NCBI GenBank assembly: GCA_007449985.2
Contig: VIIQ02000305.1
Coordinates: 1-64,000 of the forward strand
Source: Desmodesmus armatus
Taxonomy: Eukaryota; Chlorophyta; Chlorophyceae; Sphaeropleales; Scenedesmaceae
Direction: 5' to 3'
DNA: 64,000 nucleotides
Shown: piece by piece, positions 46,674 through 58,414 of the stretch
Position numbering within the stretch: position 1 is the stretch's first letter
How the letters are laid out: every line of letters starts with the position of its first letter
Program-made: the position numbers and the translations under genes
Notes under the pieces: model-generated
Told to the model about the DNA's origin: nothing
Database searches by the model: none
The model's input: the letters and a program-made list of their open reading frames with translations, nothing else

Positions 46674-48614
46674 GTCCAGGCTGAGTCAGCTGCAGCATGC
46701 CCCACCTGGCACAGCTGCTGACTCAGCGTCGGCGACGCTTTGTCAGCCCGGCAGGGCTCAGCCGCCCGTACGCTGGGTGTAGCCGCCTTTGCAGACGCCC
46801 TAGAGGCCCTCTACGGTAAACCCTGACGACAGGGCCAGCTGGGGCTCAACGCTGCCGCTGCTGGGACAGCAAGCCGGTCGACAGCAGCAGCAGGGCCTGG
46901 ATATTACGGCAGCGGCAGTACTAGCAGCAGTATGGCAGCGGGGGCTGGTGCAGCAGCAGCAGCAGAGCACGGGTATGGGTACGGCGCGGCGGCTGACATC
47001 ACCCCGCCCAGGGATGCTTCGGGTGGTGGTGGCAGCAGAGGGAGGAGGAGCGTGCTGGGGCGAGTTGTGGGCGTGTTGTTTGGCGGCGGCGGTGGGGACA
47101 GGCAGCAAGGTGAGGACAGTGTGTTTTGAAGGGAGGGTGTCTGTGTACTGGGCAGGATCTGACCAGCTGCCAACTGGAATACCACGGCTGCAGGCGCAAG
47201 ATGCGTACTGATGTCATGATGCAACTTTGATATCGAGCATGCCATTGTTAAGAACTTGGCAAGTGTTGTCTCCTGTGCTGACATCTGCTGCCTTGCTGCA
47301 TGGTGCTGCATTGTTGCGTCTTTGCTGTGCCATTTCCTACGTTTGAACAGCCACTCCTGCCTCCTCGTCTCTTGCTGATGCTTGGGCCAGCTTCCTGCTG
47401 GAAGCAACCAAGGACCAGAACAGCAGCACCGCAGCAGCAGCAGCCACAGCCTCTGCCCCTCGACACCCTTGCAGATGGGGACAGCAGCAGCAGCTGCAGG
47501 TGTTGCTGGTGGGGAGGGTGGTGCAGCTGCCGCCACTTCCTACAGCGATGGTGCAAAGGGGCCGCAGCAGTACGAGCAGCAGCAGCAGTACTACAACACA
47601 CCAGGGCTGGGCGTGGTGGGGGGTCACCAGCCTGGCAGCTATGACCCCTCAGCAGCAGCAGCAGCAGCAGGGCTGGGTGGGGGCACTGGCTTTTTTGGTA
47701 GCCCAGTGAAGGGTGGAGCTGCTGGAGGTGCAGGCAGCCCAATAAGACACAGCCAGGCTGGCCTAAGTCTCAGCAGCAGTAACATCACCGCTGCTGCTGA
47801 TCCGTCACACCTGCAGCAGCAGCTGGAGGGCCCGCCGCCACCACTAGCAGCAGCAGCAGCAGGGAGTGGGCCTGTGTCCACAGGAGGTGCCAGCAGCAGC
47901 TTGAGCCAGCAGTATGCGGGGATGACCCCCACGGAGCAGAAGCTGGCGGCAGCAGCGGCAGCACTGCAACAGCAGCTGGAGCAGTCGCGAGCAGCAGCAG
48001 GGCTCGCCACAGCTGCAGGCGGTGGTGTGGGTGTTGTTGCTGGTGGGGGTCCGGCGAGTGTTGGCAGCACTGGCAGCAGCAGCAAGGGCTTAGGGCTGGG
48101 GTACAGCCTGCATGGTGCCAGCCCCCTGGGGTTGGGGTCAGCAGGGGGTGCAGGGGGGACCTACGGCGGCAGCAGCTCCCTGCTGGGTGGTGGCCAGTAT
48201 GGCGGCATATCGGGGTTGGGTGGGTATGGCAGTACAACAGCAGCAGGGCTGGGTGGGGGTCTGTACTCCGGCCCTGCCAATACAGGCAGTGCTGCTGCCG
48301 CTACAGCTGGACTAGGTGGCTACAGCAACTTGGGTGTTGGGGCCTTGAGTGGGCTCAGCAGTATGGTTGGGAGTGGAGGTGGTGGTGGGTATGTGACCTT
48401 TGGTGACAGCGGCAGCAGCCAGGCAGCAGCAGTTGGTGCAACAACTGGTGTGGGGTACGGCAGCAACAGCAGCAGCAGCAGTGCCTATGGGGGCTACGCG
48501 GGTCTGAGTGACAGCTATGCAGGGCTGCCCAAGACTGGGGGGTATGGTGCGCTGATGGGTGGGGCGGGGGGTCACCTGGCAGGAACCTCGGCCTATGGAA
48601 CCTTTGGCAAGTAG
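46674..48614 (+). pseudogene. Duplicate of golgin C-terminal exons
   Basis: This copies golgin exons 40526-40946 and 41366-42620. The GRAB-like region is disrupted shortly after VQAESAAA (46674) by a deletion and stops, although ITPPRDASGGGG (46996) and RGRRSVLGRVVGVLFGG are intact to the donor at 47109. The last exon (47351-48614) is well preserved: LADAWASFLLEATKDQN, TPTEQKLAAAAAALQQQL, then the Gly/Ser tail to SAYGTFGK and stop. A slip near 47460 breaks its 5' part. It lacks the coiled-coil exons, so it is probably a non-functional by-product of block duplication, though a transcript starting upstream cannot be excluded. Confidence 0.7.
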
Positions 48615-49609
48615 GCAAACATGTGTGTGAGATTGCCCGATGCATTGCTTGCGTGTGGCTGGTACTGGATTGTTAGTTTGTGGTGCTTGGGATGCTCCCA
48701 GGCTAGCCTTCTGGGTGTGTTCAGCAGTAACTGGACTGTGCCAGGAGTGCATGATGTAACAAAGTTTGAAAGCTGTTTGCTCAACAGGGCTGCCAAGATG
48801 GAGAGCACAGTTGATCAGAAGTCAGCACAGTTGGCACCCCGTGTGGGATGCAGACGTTGTAGACAATTACTGCAAGGCCAGGCCTTGGTCCCGAGGGGCA
48901 GGGACTTGCTGGGGACACGTGGCAGGGATGGCTGCTGATGTATGTAAGGGAGCTAGACAGCAAGCTGTGTTACACCTGCAGACGTGTTTCGACAACGGCT
49001 CTCTCCTGAGGGGGTGTACTGCCTTCGCAGGCTCACAACTCTACTTTGAACATCAGGCAACAGGTCTTGGGCTTGGGTGCACGAGGCCAAGCCAAGTGCA
49101 CAGGAGCTGTACCTCAGTGATGTATCCTTGTTTTGCTACCAATCAACTGCTGTCTCACCGTTCTCACAGCAAATTCCTTGCCGATCAGCACAGAGCCCGC
49201 CCTCCGACACCCATCCCAATCGCCCTTCCCAGGATATCTGACCTTGCAGTGCTTTTCGCATACATATCATCTCCACGTTTAGTTGACGTCACTCTTGAGG
49301 TAAGGCTTATTGCCTGCTGCTGCATTGATCAGTCCTTTCGTTTCGTTATGGTTGCTTTTGTTCCACGTTGCACGTCCCATGTATACGATCATTTCAACAT
49401 GTGGCAACATGATGTAGCCTTATGCGGGCTCATGCGGCTGCTCCGTTGGCTGTGCTGCTGCTCAGACAGGGTGGCAGCAGACGTGCACTGTACAGTCCTT
49501 GCTAAATTTGGCACTGCAAAACTGCCCGTGCATGCCTGCTGCGGGTAACTCAAAGGCATACTGCACATGGAATCTCATGTCGCCTGTATGTGTGCTGCTG
49601 CTTCACAGG

Positions 49610-51564
49610 ATGGCAGCGCGGGAGCCAGCACGGTGTTGGCTGGACCTGCCTGATGCATGCCTGCTGGAGGTGGCACAGTGCTTTGCAGGCGCGGAGGACT
49701 ATCGCAGCCTGTTCAGTTTTGCCAGGTCCCACAGCAGGCTGCACCAGGCAGCTGTTGCGGCACTCTGCCGTGCTGGCAGCATCACAGTAGTCATGACGGA
49801 GCAGGAGCAGGTTGACAGCATGATGCTGTACCTGGAGCGGCACAGTCATCATGATGGGCACCACATCAGTAGCGTCAACCTACAGGGTCCTGTGAAAGCC
49901 TCTCAGGACTCCAGGCCCAGCCTCCGTGAGCTGCCACCTGACCTGCAGCTCAGCAGCATGCACCTCAAGGGTTCAAGCTGCAGCTGCTGCCCTTCGCAGG
50001 GTTCCGGGGCGTGCTGGGGGCTGCTGCGATGATAGCAGCCCTCAAGCAGCTGTGCATCAGCGGCTGTGCGCTCTTTGTATTTGACAACGACGACGGGCTC
50101 GATGAGGCACTGGCGCAGCTCTTGGGGCTGCAGTACCTCAGCGTGACCATCCCCTATGACTTCTCTACTCATAGGAAAACTCGCATCCCGCCAAGCGTGC
50201 TGCAGCGTATGCTGCAGCTGACCTACCTGGAGCTTTTTGGTAACGTCAGGGTCGCATATGGTGAAGATGATGACGATGAAGATGAGCCCCCTCAACCCAC
50301 CCTGCAGCCCCTGCCCAGCTGGTCGATTTGCGGCTTGGTGACTTGTGGGGTACTTGCGGACATGCCCTTGGCCTGGCAGGAACACACCTCACGCGCTTGG
50401 ACGTCCAGGGATTCGAACCAGTGCCGCAGGAAGTGCTGACTGGCAAGACCCTGCTGCAGCACCAGGACCTGACCATGGATCCGGCATGGGGGAGCGACGG
50501 GGTATATGGTGACACAGAAGGCCTGAGACAGCTGCTGGCAGACCTGCAGCCGCTGCAGCACCTGACACACCTGGGCCTGGGTGGCCAGAGGATCTCCACT
50601 TCAAGTGATGATCGCCTCCCACCTGCAGCAGCCTTCTCAACCATCACAGCAAGCAGCAATCTGCAGCACCTGGACATCAGCGACGCCCTGGGTGTGTGGC
50701 AGCACATATTCCCTGCGGGCAGGCAGCTGCCACACCTGACGTCACTCAACATTTCAGACATGAGAGCAGCAGAGAGCCAATATGAGTCCTTCTACGCGCC
50801 AGCTCCTGAAGGCAGCCTCCTTGTCAGCTGCTGCCCCAACCTGCAGTTCCTTGATGTGCAGCGGCTGACGAACACAGCAAAGCTGCTGCCCCACCTGCAA
50901 GGGCTCAGCAGGCTGCACACGCTGGTGCTGTCTATGGACTGGGACTGTAAAAACGATGAACCCGCAGCAAGCGAGTATCTGCAGGCAGTGGCGCAGCTGA
51001 CAAGGCTCAAGAGGCTCAAGCTAACTCTCCTGCAGGAGCTCAGGCAGCTGCCGCTGTTGCAGCTTGCACAGCTGAAGCAGCTGACGTCACTGACGCATAC
51101 TGCTTGGGATCACCGCGGGGAAGTTGAAAAAACTCTTCAACAGTGTGCCGCACTGGTGAGTTGGGTCTGTGGCTGGCTGTCAGCTGATGATGTGGGCAAG
51201 TAGTTTGGCAGGTGGTGTTGCTGTGGCAGGGATGAAAGGTGTGCAATATTGTGTCATGACAGGACCCGCTATGCGCATGTGTCGCTACACAATTGTGTGG
51301 CGCTCTTGCCACTAGCCCCTTTGCAGGTACATACAAAACTCACTGTGTAGTGCGCAACTGGGTTGGCTGCCTTGCTATGCGTAGTTTGATACATATCTGT
51401 TGCATGCTCAGCACAATGCTGTTGTTCCTCCTGCCGCTGACGTGCTGTGCTGTGCTGTGCAGGAGGGTGGTGATGAGCCCGTGTGGCGCCAGATCGTACG
51501 CCTCCACCTCAACCACAGTGACCCTGCAGTGGTGCAGCAGGCAGCTGCAGCCCTGGCAGAGTGA
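49610..51564 (+). CDS. F-box/LRR-type protein 5 (two frameshifts)
   Basis: The ATG at 49610 follows a TTCACAG acceptor. Exon 1 is 49610-51155 (donor GTGAGT, phase 0) and exon 2 51463-51564. It starts MAAREPARCWLDLPDACLLE with F-box-like text to LHQAAVAAL. Leucine-rich units include LLGLQYLSVTIPYD, LTYLELFGNVRV, LTRLDVQGFEPV, LTHLGLGGQRIS, LTSLNISDMR and LQFLDVQRLTN. One G is missing near 49970 (HLKG then FKLQLLPFAGF in the next frame), and one C near 50320 (CCCAGCTGG) before LVDLRLGDLWG. An acidic insert, EDDDDEDEP, occurs near 50270. Exon 2 reads EPVWRQIVRLHLNHSDPAVV and ends AALAE stop. It is the most diverged of genes 2, 4 and 5 in the middle LRRs. Confidence 0.7.
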
Positions 51565-52400
51565 CGGGCCACCAGCGCAGCAGCCTTAGGTTAGGTGTTG
51601 CTACTGCATGCCGCCTGGTGCAGCAGGGTGCTGCTGGTGGCTGCAGGGTCATGCAGGGGTCAGGTTGGCCAACCAGCTTTTGCCTCGAAGACCCTACTAT
51701 GGCAGCAGCCAAGTGTAGCAGTGAGGTGCAGCAGCAGCAGCAGTGCAGGCTCAAACAGCAGCAGGCCGGGGGGGGGGGTTGATTGCAACAGCGGCAGCGC
51801 GGCAGAGGCTGCCACTGCTGCCCAGAAGCAACTTCGGCAGCTGCCGCTGCTGCTCTGGCGGCTGACGCTGCTGCTTTCTTCAGCTGAGTTGACAACGTGA
51901 CCGAGTGGTATGGCAGATGGGGTGGCTGTTGGGAGAGCAGGCAGCTAGCACTGACTGAGTCTTTGGGGGCGCATCAACGAGTGTGACAGGTGAGGGCCGG
52001 GGCGTTGGAGGGTGGTGGGGTCGGCTGAGGTGTTCAAAACCTCAAGTTGCTGCCTGGGGTGACTGGAGGAAGGGGAGGCAGGCGATGGGCACGGCGTCGT
52101 TGTGGGTGCCAAAAGCATGAATTGCAATGTGGTGTGTGCTAACAAAGGGAAGGCACACGTCCTTGTTTGACAAGGTCATTGACAGACCTTCCACCATTGT
52201 TTTCTTTGTCAGGGTCACACCCACCCTTCACTCCAAACACCATCATGGTGTTTCCAAACACCCATCATGCTGAGTCAGCGCACGTGTCCTTTTGGTCCCT
52301 GCTTCAGCCACAGACAGCCATGATGGCCTCTCTCATCCAGTAACCCCTAGCCCGCTCCAACACCCCCTCCTGTCTCCTTGTGTTCACCTGCCTCCGATCT
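51565..52400. other. Region downstream of F-box/LRR gene 5
   Basis: No gene was recognised. The segment at 51950-52020 is a diverged copy of 46130-46200. GCA/CTG-rich text lies at 51720-51890, and a G run at 51769-51778. Confidence 0.45.
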
Positions 52401-52404
52401 TTCA

Positions 52405-52640
52405 GGTGGCTGACCTGTTGGCTGAGCTGGAGCAGCAGCAGCAGCGGCAGCAGCGGCAGCAGCAGCAGCAGCAGCAGCGGCAGCAGCGGCAGCAGCAGCA
52501 GCAGCGGCAGCAGCAGCGGCAGCAGCAGCAGCAGCAGCGGCAGCAGCGGCAGCAGCAGCAGGCAGCACATGCCTTAGTGGATCTGGCTGCCCAGGCGGCA
52601 GCAGCAGCATCGCTGCACTGCAACAGCACATCGTGGCAGC
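52405..52640 (+). pseudogene. Fragment of golgin coiled-coil exon with CAG/CGG expansion
   Basis: After an acceptor TTTCAG the frame reads VADLLAELEQQQQ, then a Gln/Arg tract, then DLAAQAAAAAS. This corresponds to the start of the golgin exon at 36717 (VSELLGEVDHLQQQL...LAAQAAAAASL). The match ends at about 52620. It lies downstream of block copy 3, in the same orientation as the full gene. Confidence 0.6.
52434..52562. repeat. Compound CAG/CGG trinucleotide repeat
   Basis: About 125 bp of CAGCAGCAG and CAGCGG units, arranged partly as repeats of a longer CGGCAGCAGCAG pattern. It gives Gln with regularly spaced Arg in the golgin-like frame. Confidence 0.9.
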
Positions 52641-53382
52641 AGGACAGGGCTTGGCAACAGTCACTGCCCAACAACAACCTCAGCTGCTTGCTGCAATCTG
52701 GGTGGAGGGTCTTTCTTAGGCTGGACATGCCCCCCTCCACTCCAATGGATGTGGCGGTGTGCTTATGTTGCTGGTCCGGGGGGGGGGGACACAGGCAGAG
52801 CAAGCAATGGGGGCAGATTGCAGTCTTGGGCGCCATGTGGAATTGGTGGAGGGTTTTGTATTTGTGTTTGTGATGAAGGTTTGACTGCCTGAGCATCAGG
52901 CAGCAGGTCAATTCTTTGGTGATGGTGATGAGCCACCAGGGTCTAGTGCTTTATTTTTTTAGAGGTTTTTGGGCTTTGTGGTTTGAGTCGCCTATCTGAC
53001 TAAGTGTGGTACGTGCTCGCTGGTTGCATGCACTCGTCCTGTGGCAGCAGCTGTGTGAGGTGCCCACAGCAGCCATGGTCCGTTGCTTTGACTGAGTCCT
53101 TCCCTTTGCAACGGCTGACGAGGGGTACCTCGGCATCGGTGCCCTGCATAGGCAACTTGTTGTGCATGTTTACTGTGGGAAACATCAGCATTGATAGTTG
53201 GCTGCCATGCAGGCCAGTTGGGCCTGACAGGCACCTCCCTACTGCATGGGTCAACAGTCAAGGCTGGTGTTTGTGTCACTGTGTCCTTGCCGTCTTGGAT
53301 GTGTTTGTCACAGGACAATGCGCCTAGTCACATTCGCAGTGATTTTGCGTTGACCGTCAGGAAGTGCTCTTTGACTGTGGGC
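52641..53382. other. No recognised gene
   Basis: Nothing here supports a gene. A G run is at 52780-52788 and a T/A-rich stretch at 52940-52985. Confidence 0.4.
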
Positions 53383-53650
53383 TGGTGATGCTCTGTGCAA
53401 TAGCAAGTGCTGGTGTTGCGGTGTGATTCGGGGCTGGTGATGCTCTGTGCACTTGCAAGTGCTGGTGTTGCGGTGTGATTTTGGGCTGGTGTTGCTCTGT
53501 GCACTTGCAAGTGCTGGTGTTGCGGTGTGATTTTGGGCTGGTGATGCTCTGTGCAATTGCAATTGCAAGTGCTGGTGTTGCGCTGTGAGTCTGGACTGGT
53601 GATGGTGTGTGCAAGTGCTGGTGTTGCCCTGTGACTCTGGCTGGTGATAC
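53383..53650. repeat. 52-bp minisatellite, about five units
   Basis: Units start CTGGTGATGCTCTGTGCA and contain CAAGTGCTGGTGTTGCGGTG. Two units are 52 bp long, one carries an extra CAATTG duplication and the last is shortened. The period is not a multiple of three, so the long His/Gln/Ser-rich frames on the minus strand are artefacts. Confidence 0.9.
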
Positions 53651-54149
53651 AGCTATGTGACGGTACGTTGGATTGCTCTGCCATCACGGTCATGGGGGTT
53701 GCATTGGGCACTGCAGTTGCCACAGCCTGCTGACAGCATTCAACTCAGGTGGTCTAGTTGATGTTGGTGTAGTTGGCTCAAAGCGTTTAAAAAAGATATA
53801 GAGACACCCCCTTGGTCTCTTAACGCCATAGGACTGCGTCCCATTGGCCTCGCGTCCGTTGAGGACGGCTCTTCAACCAACACGCCTGGGGGTCTAGGGC
53901 AATGGCACTCGTGGCCACATCTCACTCACCAGGGGCACACCTCCCGCGTTTACATGGGAGGAGGGGGCTGTGTTATGGTGTTACCAGTATGCATACCATG
54001 CACAGTGTGCTGCAGGGCAGCTCCCAGTGGGTATCCCTTCACTTGGGGTCACCGCATGAACTAGTAGCCTGCAACCCCGGCTTCTGTCCCTGCATTTTGT
54101 CTGCAGAAAGCTGGTGCTGGTTTGATTCTGCTGTTATAGGTCTGGTTAT

Positions 54150-55075
54150 TTTACAAGTAAAGGACAAGTATGCTTCAGTATTTGCCTATGGTGGTGGGGA
54201 CTCAGTGCAGCGGTGCATGCAGCGTGTGTTCAGCACCACCCACCAAAATCAGCTGGCCCATTGCATTGCAGCTATGGACGTGTATAGAAGGCACCTGCTG
54301 GGTAAGGGCAACCTGTTTGGGGTGCGCCCTATTCATCAACCGGACGGCTATGTGGCTGTTATGCCCTACCCAGCCTGCTTGCACCGTACGATAAGCTCAC
54401 CCCTGTCTATGCAGTTGCTCAGGCTCGGGGCACGGCACTCTGACACCTTGGCATTGGCAGCAGGAGCACTCGTAGTAGCTGTGTTCTGGGCCCTGCTCTG
54501 CGTGCTAGCACACCGATTGATTGGCTTGATGTGTTGAGTTTTGCCTGTGTTGAGAATTGTCTGAAAGACTGACCCATGTGTGTGTGTGTGTGTGTGCACA
54601 GTGTGTGGAGACTACCAGCTTGCAGCTGAGTCATGATTGCACGATCCTATACCTGGTGTGTGTGGCAGTTGCCATTGGTGGTGTGTGTGTTTTGGGGGGG
54701 CTGGTATTCTCTGCCGGTCTTGCTGCAGGTTCTTCTTGCAGGTGTGTCTTCCCAGTTCATCCCGTATGGAGAGTACCGCTCAGCGGTGAAAGTATCCACG
54801 TGTAACATCCCCCCCCCCTCCCCCCATTTTATCTTATCACAGTGATATTGTTGTTGCTGTTGTTTGATTGTCACAAGCATTTCAGTGGGCCAGACCCAGA
54901 CAGTCTTATGAGACAACTGGGCCAGCTGTTGGGCCAAGGGTACTTTGGTGACATGCGGCTTGGGTCGGACTGCTTGCCTATGAGATCATCCTGCTTCCAG
55001 GTTGCCCCTCAACCAGGCAGGCCAGGCAATGGGGAGCCCAGGCCTGAGAGTGAGCCCTCATGCAGCTGAAGGTTG
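54150..55075 (+). CDS. Exon-like pieces of a possible membrane protein
   Basis: A segment at about 54150-54302 reads KDKYASVFAYGGGDSV and VYRRHLL before a GTAAGG donor. Downstream hydrophobic stretches read LALAAGALVVAVFWALLCVL (about 54448-54507) and YLVCVAVAIGGVCVLGGLVF (about 54650-54710), each long enough for one membrane helix. A further segment after CATTTCAG at 54886 reads GPDPDSLMRQLGQLLGQGYF. The text is free of low complexity, and splice-like signals are placed plausibly, but the pieces lie in different frames and I recognise no family. They could also belong to the small gene starting at 55506. Confidence 0.3.
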
Positions 55076-55505
55076 CTTTCTTTCTTTGGTTGCATTTATT
55101 GCAGCATATGACATGCCCGTTCAGGCTTTACCCCTTTCAACTGCATCTGGCCTAGAGGCAGTAAGCTGTGTGATCTGGTGTCGGTGGTGCCGCATCAGTT
55201 GTCACCTGCTCACTGAGCAGCATGTGCGTGAAGCTCTGTTGCTTGGTGGGTACCCACAGCCACACAACCCAATGTGCTGACATTGTGAGGTCAGAAACCA
55301 CGAATGCTATACCATATGCTTTTCTGCCCGATGTGTACTTTCACGAACTGAAGCTGAATCGGTGCTACAGGCGGGTACAGCTCAACTCCGGAAAAAGGTT
55401 GAGCAAAGCAAAGCAATCAAGTGATGTTTCATTATGACATGAATACATTCAGCAAAGTCATCGGCAACATAGCGAGAGCTGAGAAACCAGTGTACTGTCC
55501 CCAAT

Positions 55506-56184
55506 ATGGCCAACATATACAGCTCCTCAAGGCCTCTGCATGGCTCAGGACCTCAAACGGAGCAGTTTCAGGAGCTTTCAGAGTTTGCATACAGTCAGGT
55601 GAGGCAGCACAGCATCGGGAGGGAGCAGCAGCATACAGCAGTTTCAGCAAAAGGGCAGGTCACAGAGCTGGCACCACATCCAAAAGGCATGCATCGTGAT
55701 GCTGAACATTCAAAACTAGATCTTGATGTGCCGGAACCAAACTGCACACGCACATGTCACCCATGGAAGGATGGACAGCAGCAGCAGTGTACTGTGGTAA
55801 AGATTATGCTGGCCCAGTTTGGGTTAGCAAAGTACAGGGATTGCACTGTGTCCACTTCACCTGGCAGTAAAACTTACCCAGGCATCATGCTAACGTTTCA
55901 GAATATTTCTCTGTCTGCCTGGTGCAAACTGTTGTGCCCATGCAACAACAGCAGCAGGGTGCCGTACATTTCACTGTCCTACTGGCATGAATCCTGTTCT
56001 GCTGTACACCGCACACTGCCCTGTCCTGCAGGGTACACAGGATCTACTGCAGCGCATGTGTGCTGACCTTTTCCAGGAGCGCCCCACAGACGCAGTTGCA
56101 TACATGATGCAGTGGCTGGAGGCAGAGAAAGCAAGGCGGGAGGAGAAGCAGCAGCAAGCGGTCAACGCAGCCAACCAGCCGTGA
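55506..56184 (+). CDS. Small RIIa/DPY-30-type dimerization-docking protein
   Basis: Two exons join in phase 0: 55506-55598 (ATG, reading MANIYSSSRPLHGSG to ELSEFAYSQ, donor GTGAGG) and 56032-56184 (acceptor TCCTGCAG, stop TGA). The predicted protein has 81 residues. The second exon reads DLLQRMCADLFQERPTDAV then AYMMQWLEAEKARREE, which fits the helix-turn-helix docking fold of PKA RII, DPY-30 and flagellar radial-spoke proteins: a Leu-Leu start, Pro-x-Asp between helices, an aromatic residue and a basic end. Such proteins dimerise and bind amphipathic helices of anchoring partners. In algae many are axonemal, but nothing here proves that. Both exons are free of repeats and frameshifts, unlike most genes in this window. 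Confidence 0.6.
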
Positions 56185-56189
56185 CAGCA

Positions 56190-58414
56190 CATGCGGGCTT
56201 GCAGGCTGTGTGGTAGTGGCAGCTTCCGTACAGCTGGATGCAGCAGCGGCTGCTGTCGTGCAGCTGCTGGAGGCGCTCAGGAGTCCGGCATCTAAGTTGG
56301 TTCTGGAAGCAGGGGCAGCAGCTGCTGCTGCATTGTATTGAACCAGGGCGCGCTTGCCTAGAATGGACTGTACGAACACACAATGTATTGGTGCACGAAT
56401 GATGGTTTGTGCTGACACAGCAGCGTCACACACCTTCAGACAGTCACTGCGGCAGGTGGTTGGAGTACAGCGTTGTACATTGCGGTGTCTCTTTGGGGCA
56501 TAGGCATGCTGCGCAACAGCAGCGGTGTCCTGCAGATCTGCGAATATGGGAATTACTTTGTATAGTGCTGATGGTGGCATGCCGCAGCAGCTTCTCATGT
56601 TCAAGGCTTCAGGAGGGCTACCCAAGCTGCCAGCGCAGCCGGATGGCACCACCTCTTGTGGGTTGCATCAGCACAGCAGGGAGGCAGATGCCCACGCTAT
56701 GATGGCATGTTGGTCTGTTTGATGGTGCCGTTGAAGGTGCTCAGCCCAGGGTGTCACAGTGGTGTTGCAGCAGTATGAAACATGTCATGGTGAAAGGTGC
56801 GGTTGACTGTGACATGCTGGGTGGTGCGATTTTCTGCAGTCCCTTGAAAGAGCAACAGTCTTTCTTGGCGATACATCGCTATACAACTTGTGGTTGAAGC
56901 ATTGTTGCAGGGGCAGTGCCACTGCCTTCGGAAGGCACGGCAAAACATCTGCATGCATCGTACCCAGACAACTTCACTCGCTGCAGCAGCAGCGAAATCT
57001 CACAGAATCCCACCCGATGCCCACATCATCTGTAGGCAGCATTACTCAGAGCCTTTTTCGTCGGCCTGCACACCACAGGAAAAAGGTTACGATCACCAGC
57101 ACAGGCACAGCTCACGCTGTACCCGTACACCCCATATATAACAATCATGAAAGCTTTGGATACATTATTGGGATCACCAAGCAGCGGCATGGCTCATGAA
57201 AGAACTGATGGATGGATGGAACACAACAGTTGGAGTGGGCAATGTACATGTCTGAATCCGTCGTGCAGCAGCTCATGTCCCCTGAGAACCTCATCATATG
57301 ATACCAGGACGTAGAGGGACGCAAAACCAAGCCCGTTTGAGCGTTATTTCTGGTTTGGAAAATTTGAAAAAGTACACCGTAATTATAAGCAACTTTCGCT
57401 GGAAAAACTTCCGAATTCCGTAATATAAGCCACGCAAAACTGCTATAAGACATTACGGGTTGCTTGTATATATGGGGTGTACGGTATGGTGTGTGAGCAA
57501 AGTCACCGGTGCCCTCAAACAAATGGCTCAGTCTGCTCACAACCACATGCACTACAGCATCCATGCTGCGAACCAGATGGCATCGCTCATTTTACTCATT
57601 CACTTGCATATGCTCGTCTGCTGTACGGCCGCTTCTGAGCTCGTCTACGTGCAGTCCGCACAAATACAACTTGACCGCGATCAGTGGAGCCAGTGCGGCT
57701 TTGGCGCGAGCTGACATGGGCGAGCCCAGTCAGGTGGAAACAAGCTGAGACGAGGACTTACTGCGGCAATTGCAAGCCACTTTCACAGCGGCGCACTTTG
57801 CGCGCAGGATGCAAACGATTGTTGAAACGTACCAACCACACCATTGCCTGGCGAACAATAAAGGATGGCCATGATACTGACACAAAGCAACCGCTGTGAC
57901 AAGCGGTGAACGCACGTGAGACTGGTTTTGCCGAAACAAACCAAGCTGACTGCGACACTAAAAGGACAGCGCGGGAGCGCCGTTCAAAATAATCCAAGCT
58001 CACGGCAAGTATGGCTGCCCAAAACCTAGGCGAAAGCTGATAAGCTGGACATGCAAAGCAAGAAAAACACGCCACTCCGACTCATGCACAAAACCTACAT
58101 CTATGACAGACACTCTCATGACCACACGCCAACCATGCCCATGCAGAGCGGAGTGAACTGCACACCTGCAGGCCTACGCCCTCAGTGAGTGCATGGGAAC
58201 ACAGATGACACATGGACTCCAGCCATATGCACACCGCGGCTGGCTCTCGGCTAGTGGCTGAGCTTGATCGCACATACACAACATACAAGTAGGAGCAAAA
58301 ACAGTACACGTGGGTGCATACGTCGTCAAAACATCATGCATTGGCTGACCTAAAAGCAACCCAGACCAGCGAATGCCTCAGGAGAGTCTCCAGTACACAA
58401 CACACCGCGGCACA
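56190..58414. other. Region between the docking-domain gene and the CCCH/RS gene
   Basis: I see no supportable gene. Open frames of 60-200 residues on both strands have no recognisable motif. An AT-rich stretch at 57330-57480, including TGTATATATGG at 57465, is compositionally distinct and could be a promoter for a gene at 57480-57900, which I cannot define. Confidence 0.35.

Larger units (their letters stand above)
46674..51564 (+). repeat. Duplicated block, copy 3 (direct)
   Basis: Second direct copy of the golgin C-terminus plus F-box/LRR gene block. The spacer 48620-49605 is collinear with 42640-43650, including TTGGCACCCCGTGTG(TG)GGATGC and CCGCCCTCCGACACCC. Confidence 0.8.

Noticed and set aside
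53328..53723. 131-residue His/Gln/Ser frame on the minus strand
   Set aside because: It runs through a 52-bp minisatellite whose period is not divisible by three.
53740..53925. Minus-strand frame that looked like part of a retroelement
   Set aside because: I could not match it to any element or domain, and no neighbouring frame supports one.
56044..56652. 202-residue minus-strand frame
   Set aside because: It overlaps the better supported plus-strand docking-domain exon and is rich in Cys/Ala/Ser without a motif.
57145..57564. 139-residue minus-strand frame
   Set aside because: No low complexity, but no motif, no codon bias like the supported genes and no splice-supported neighbours.
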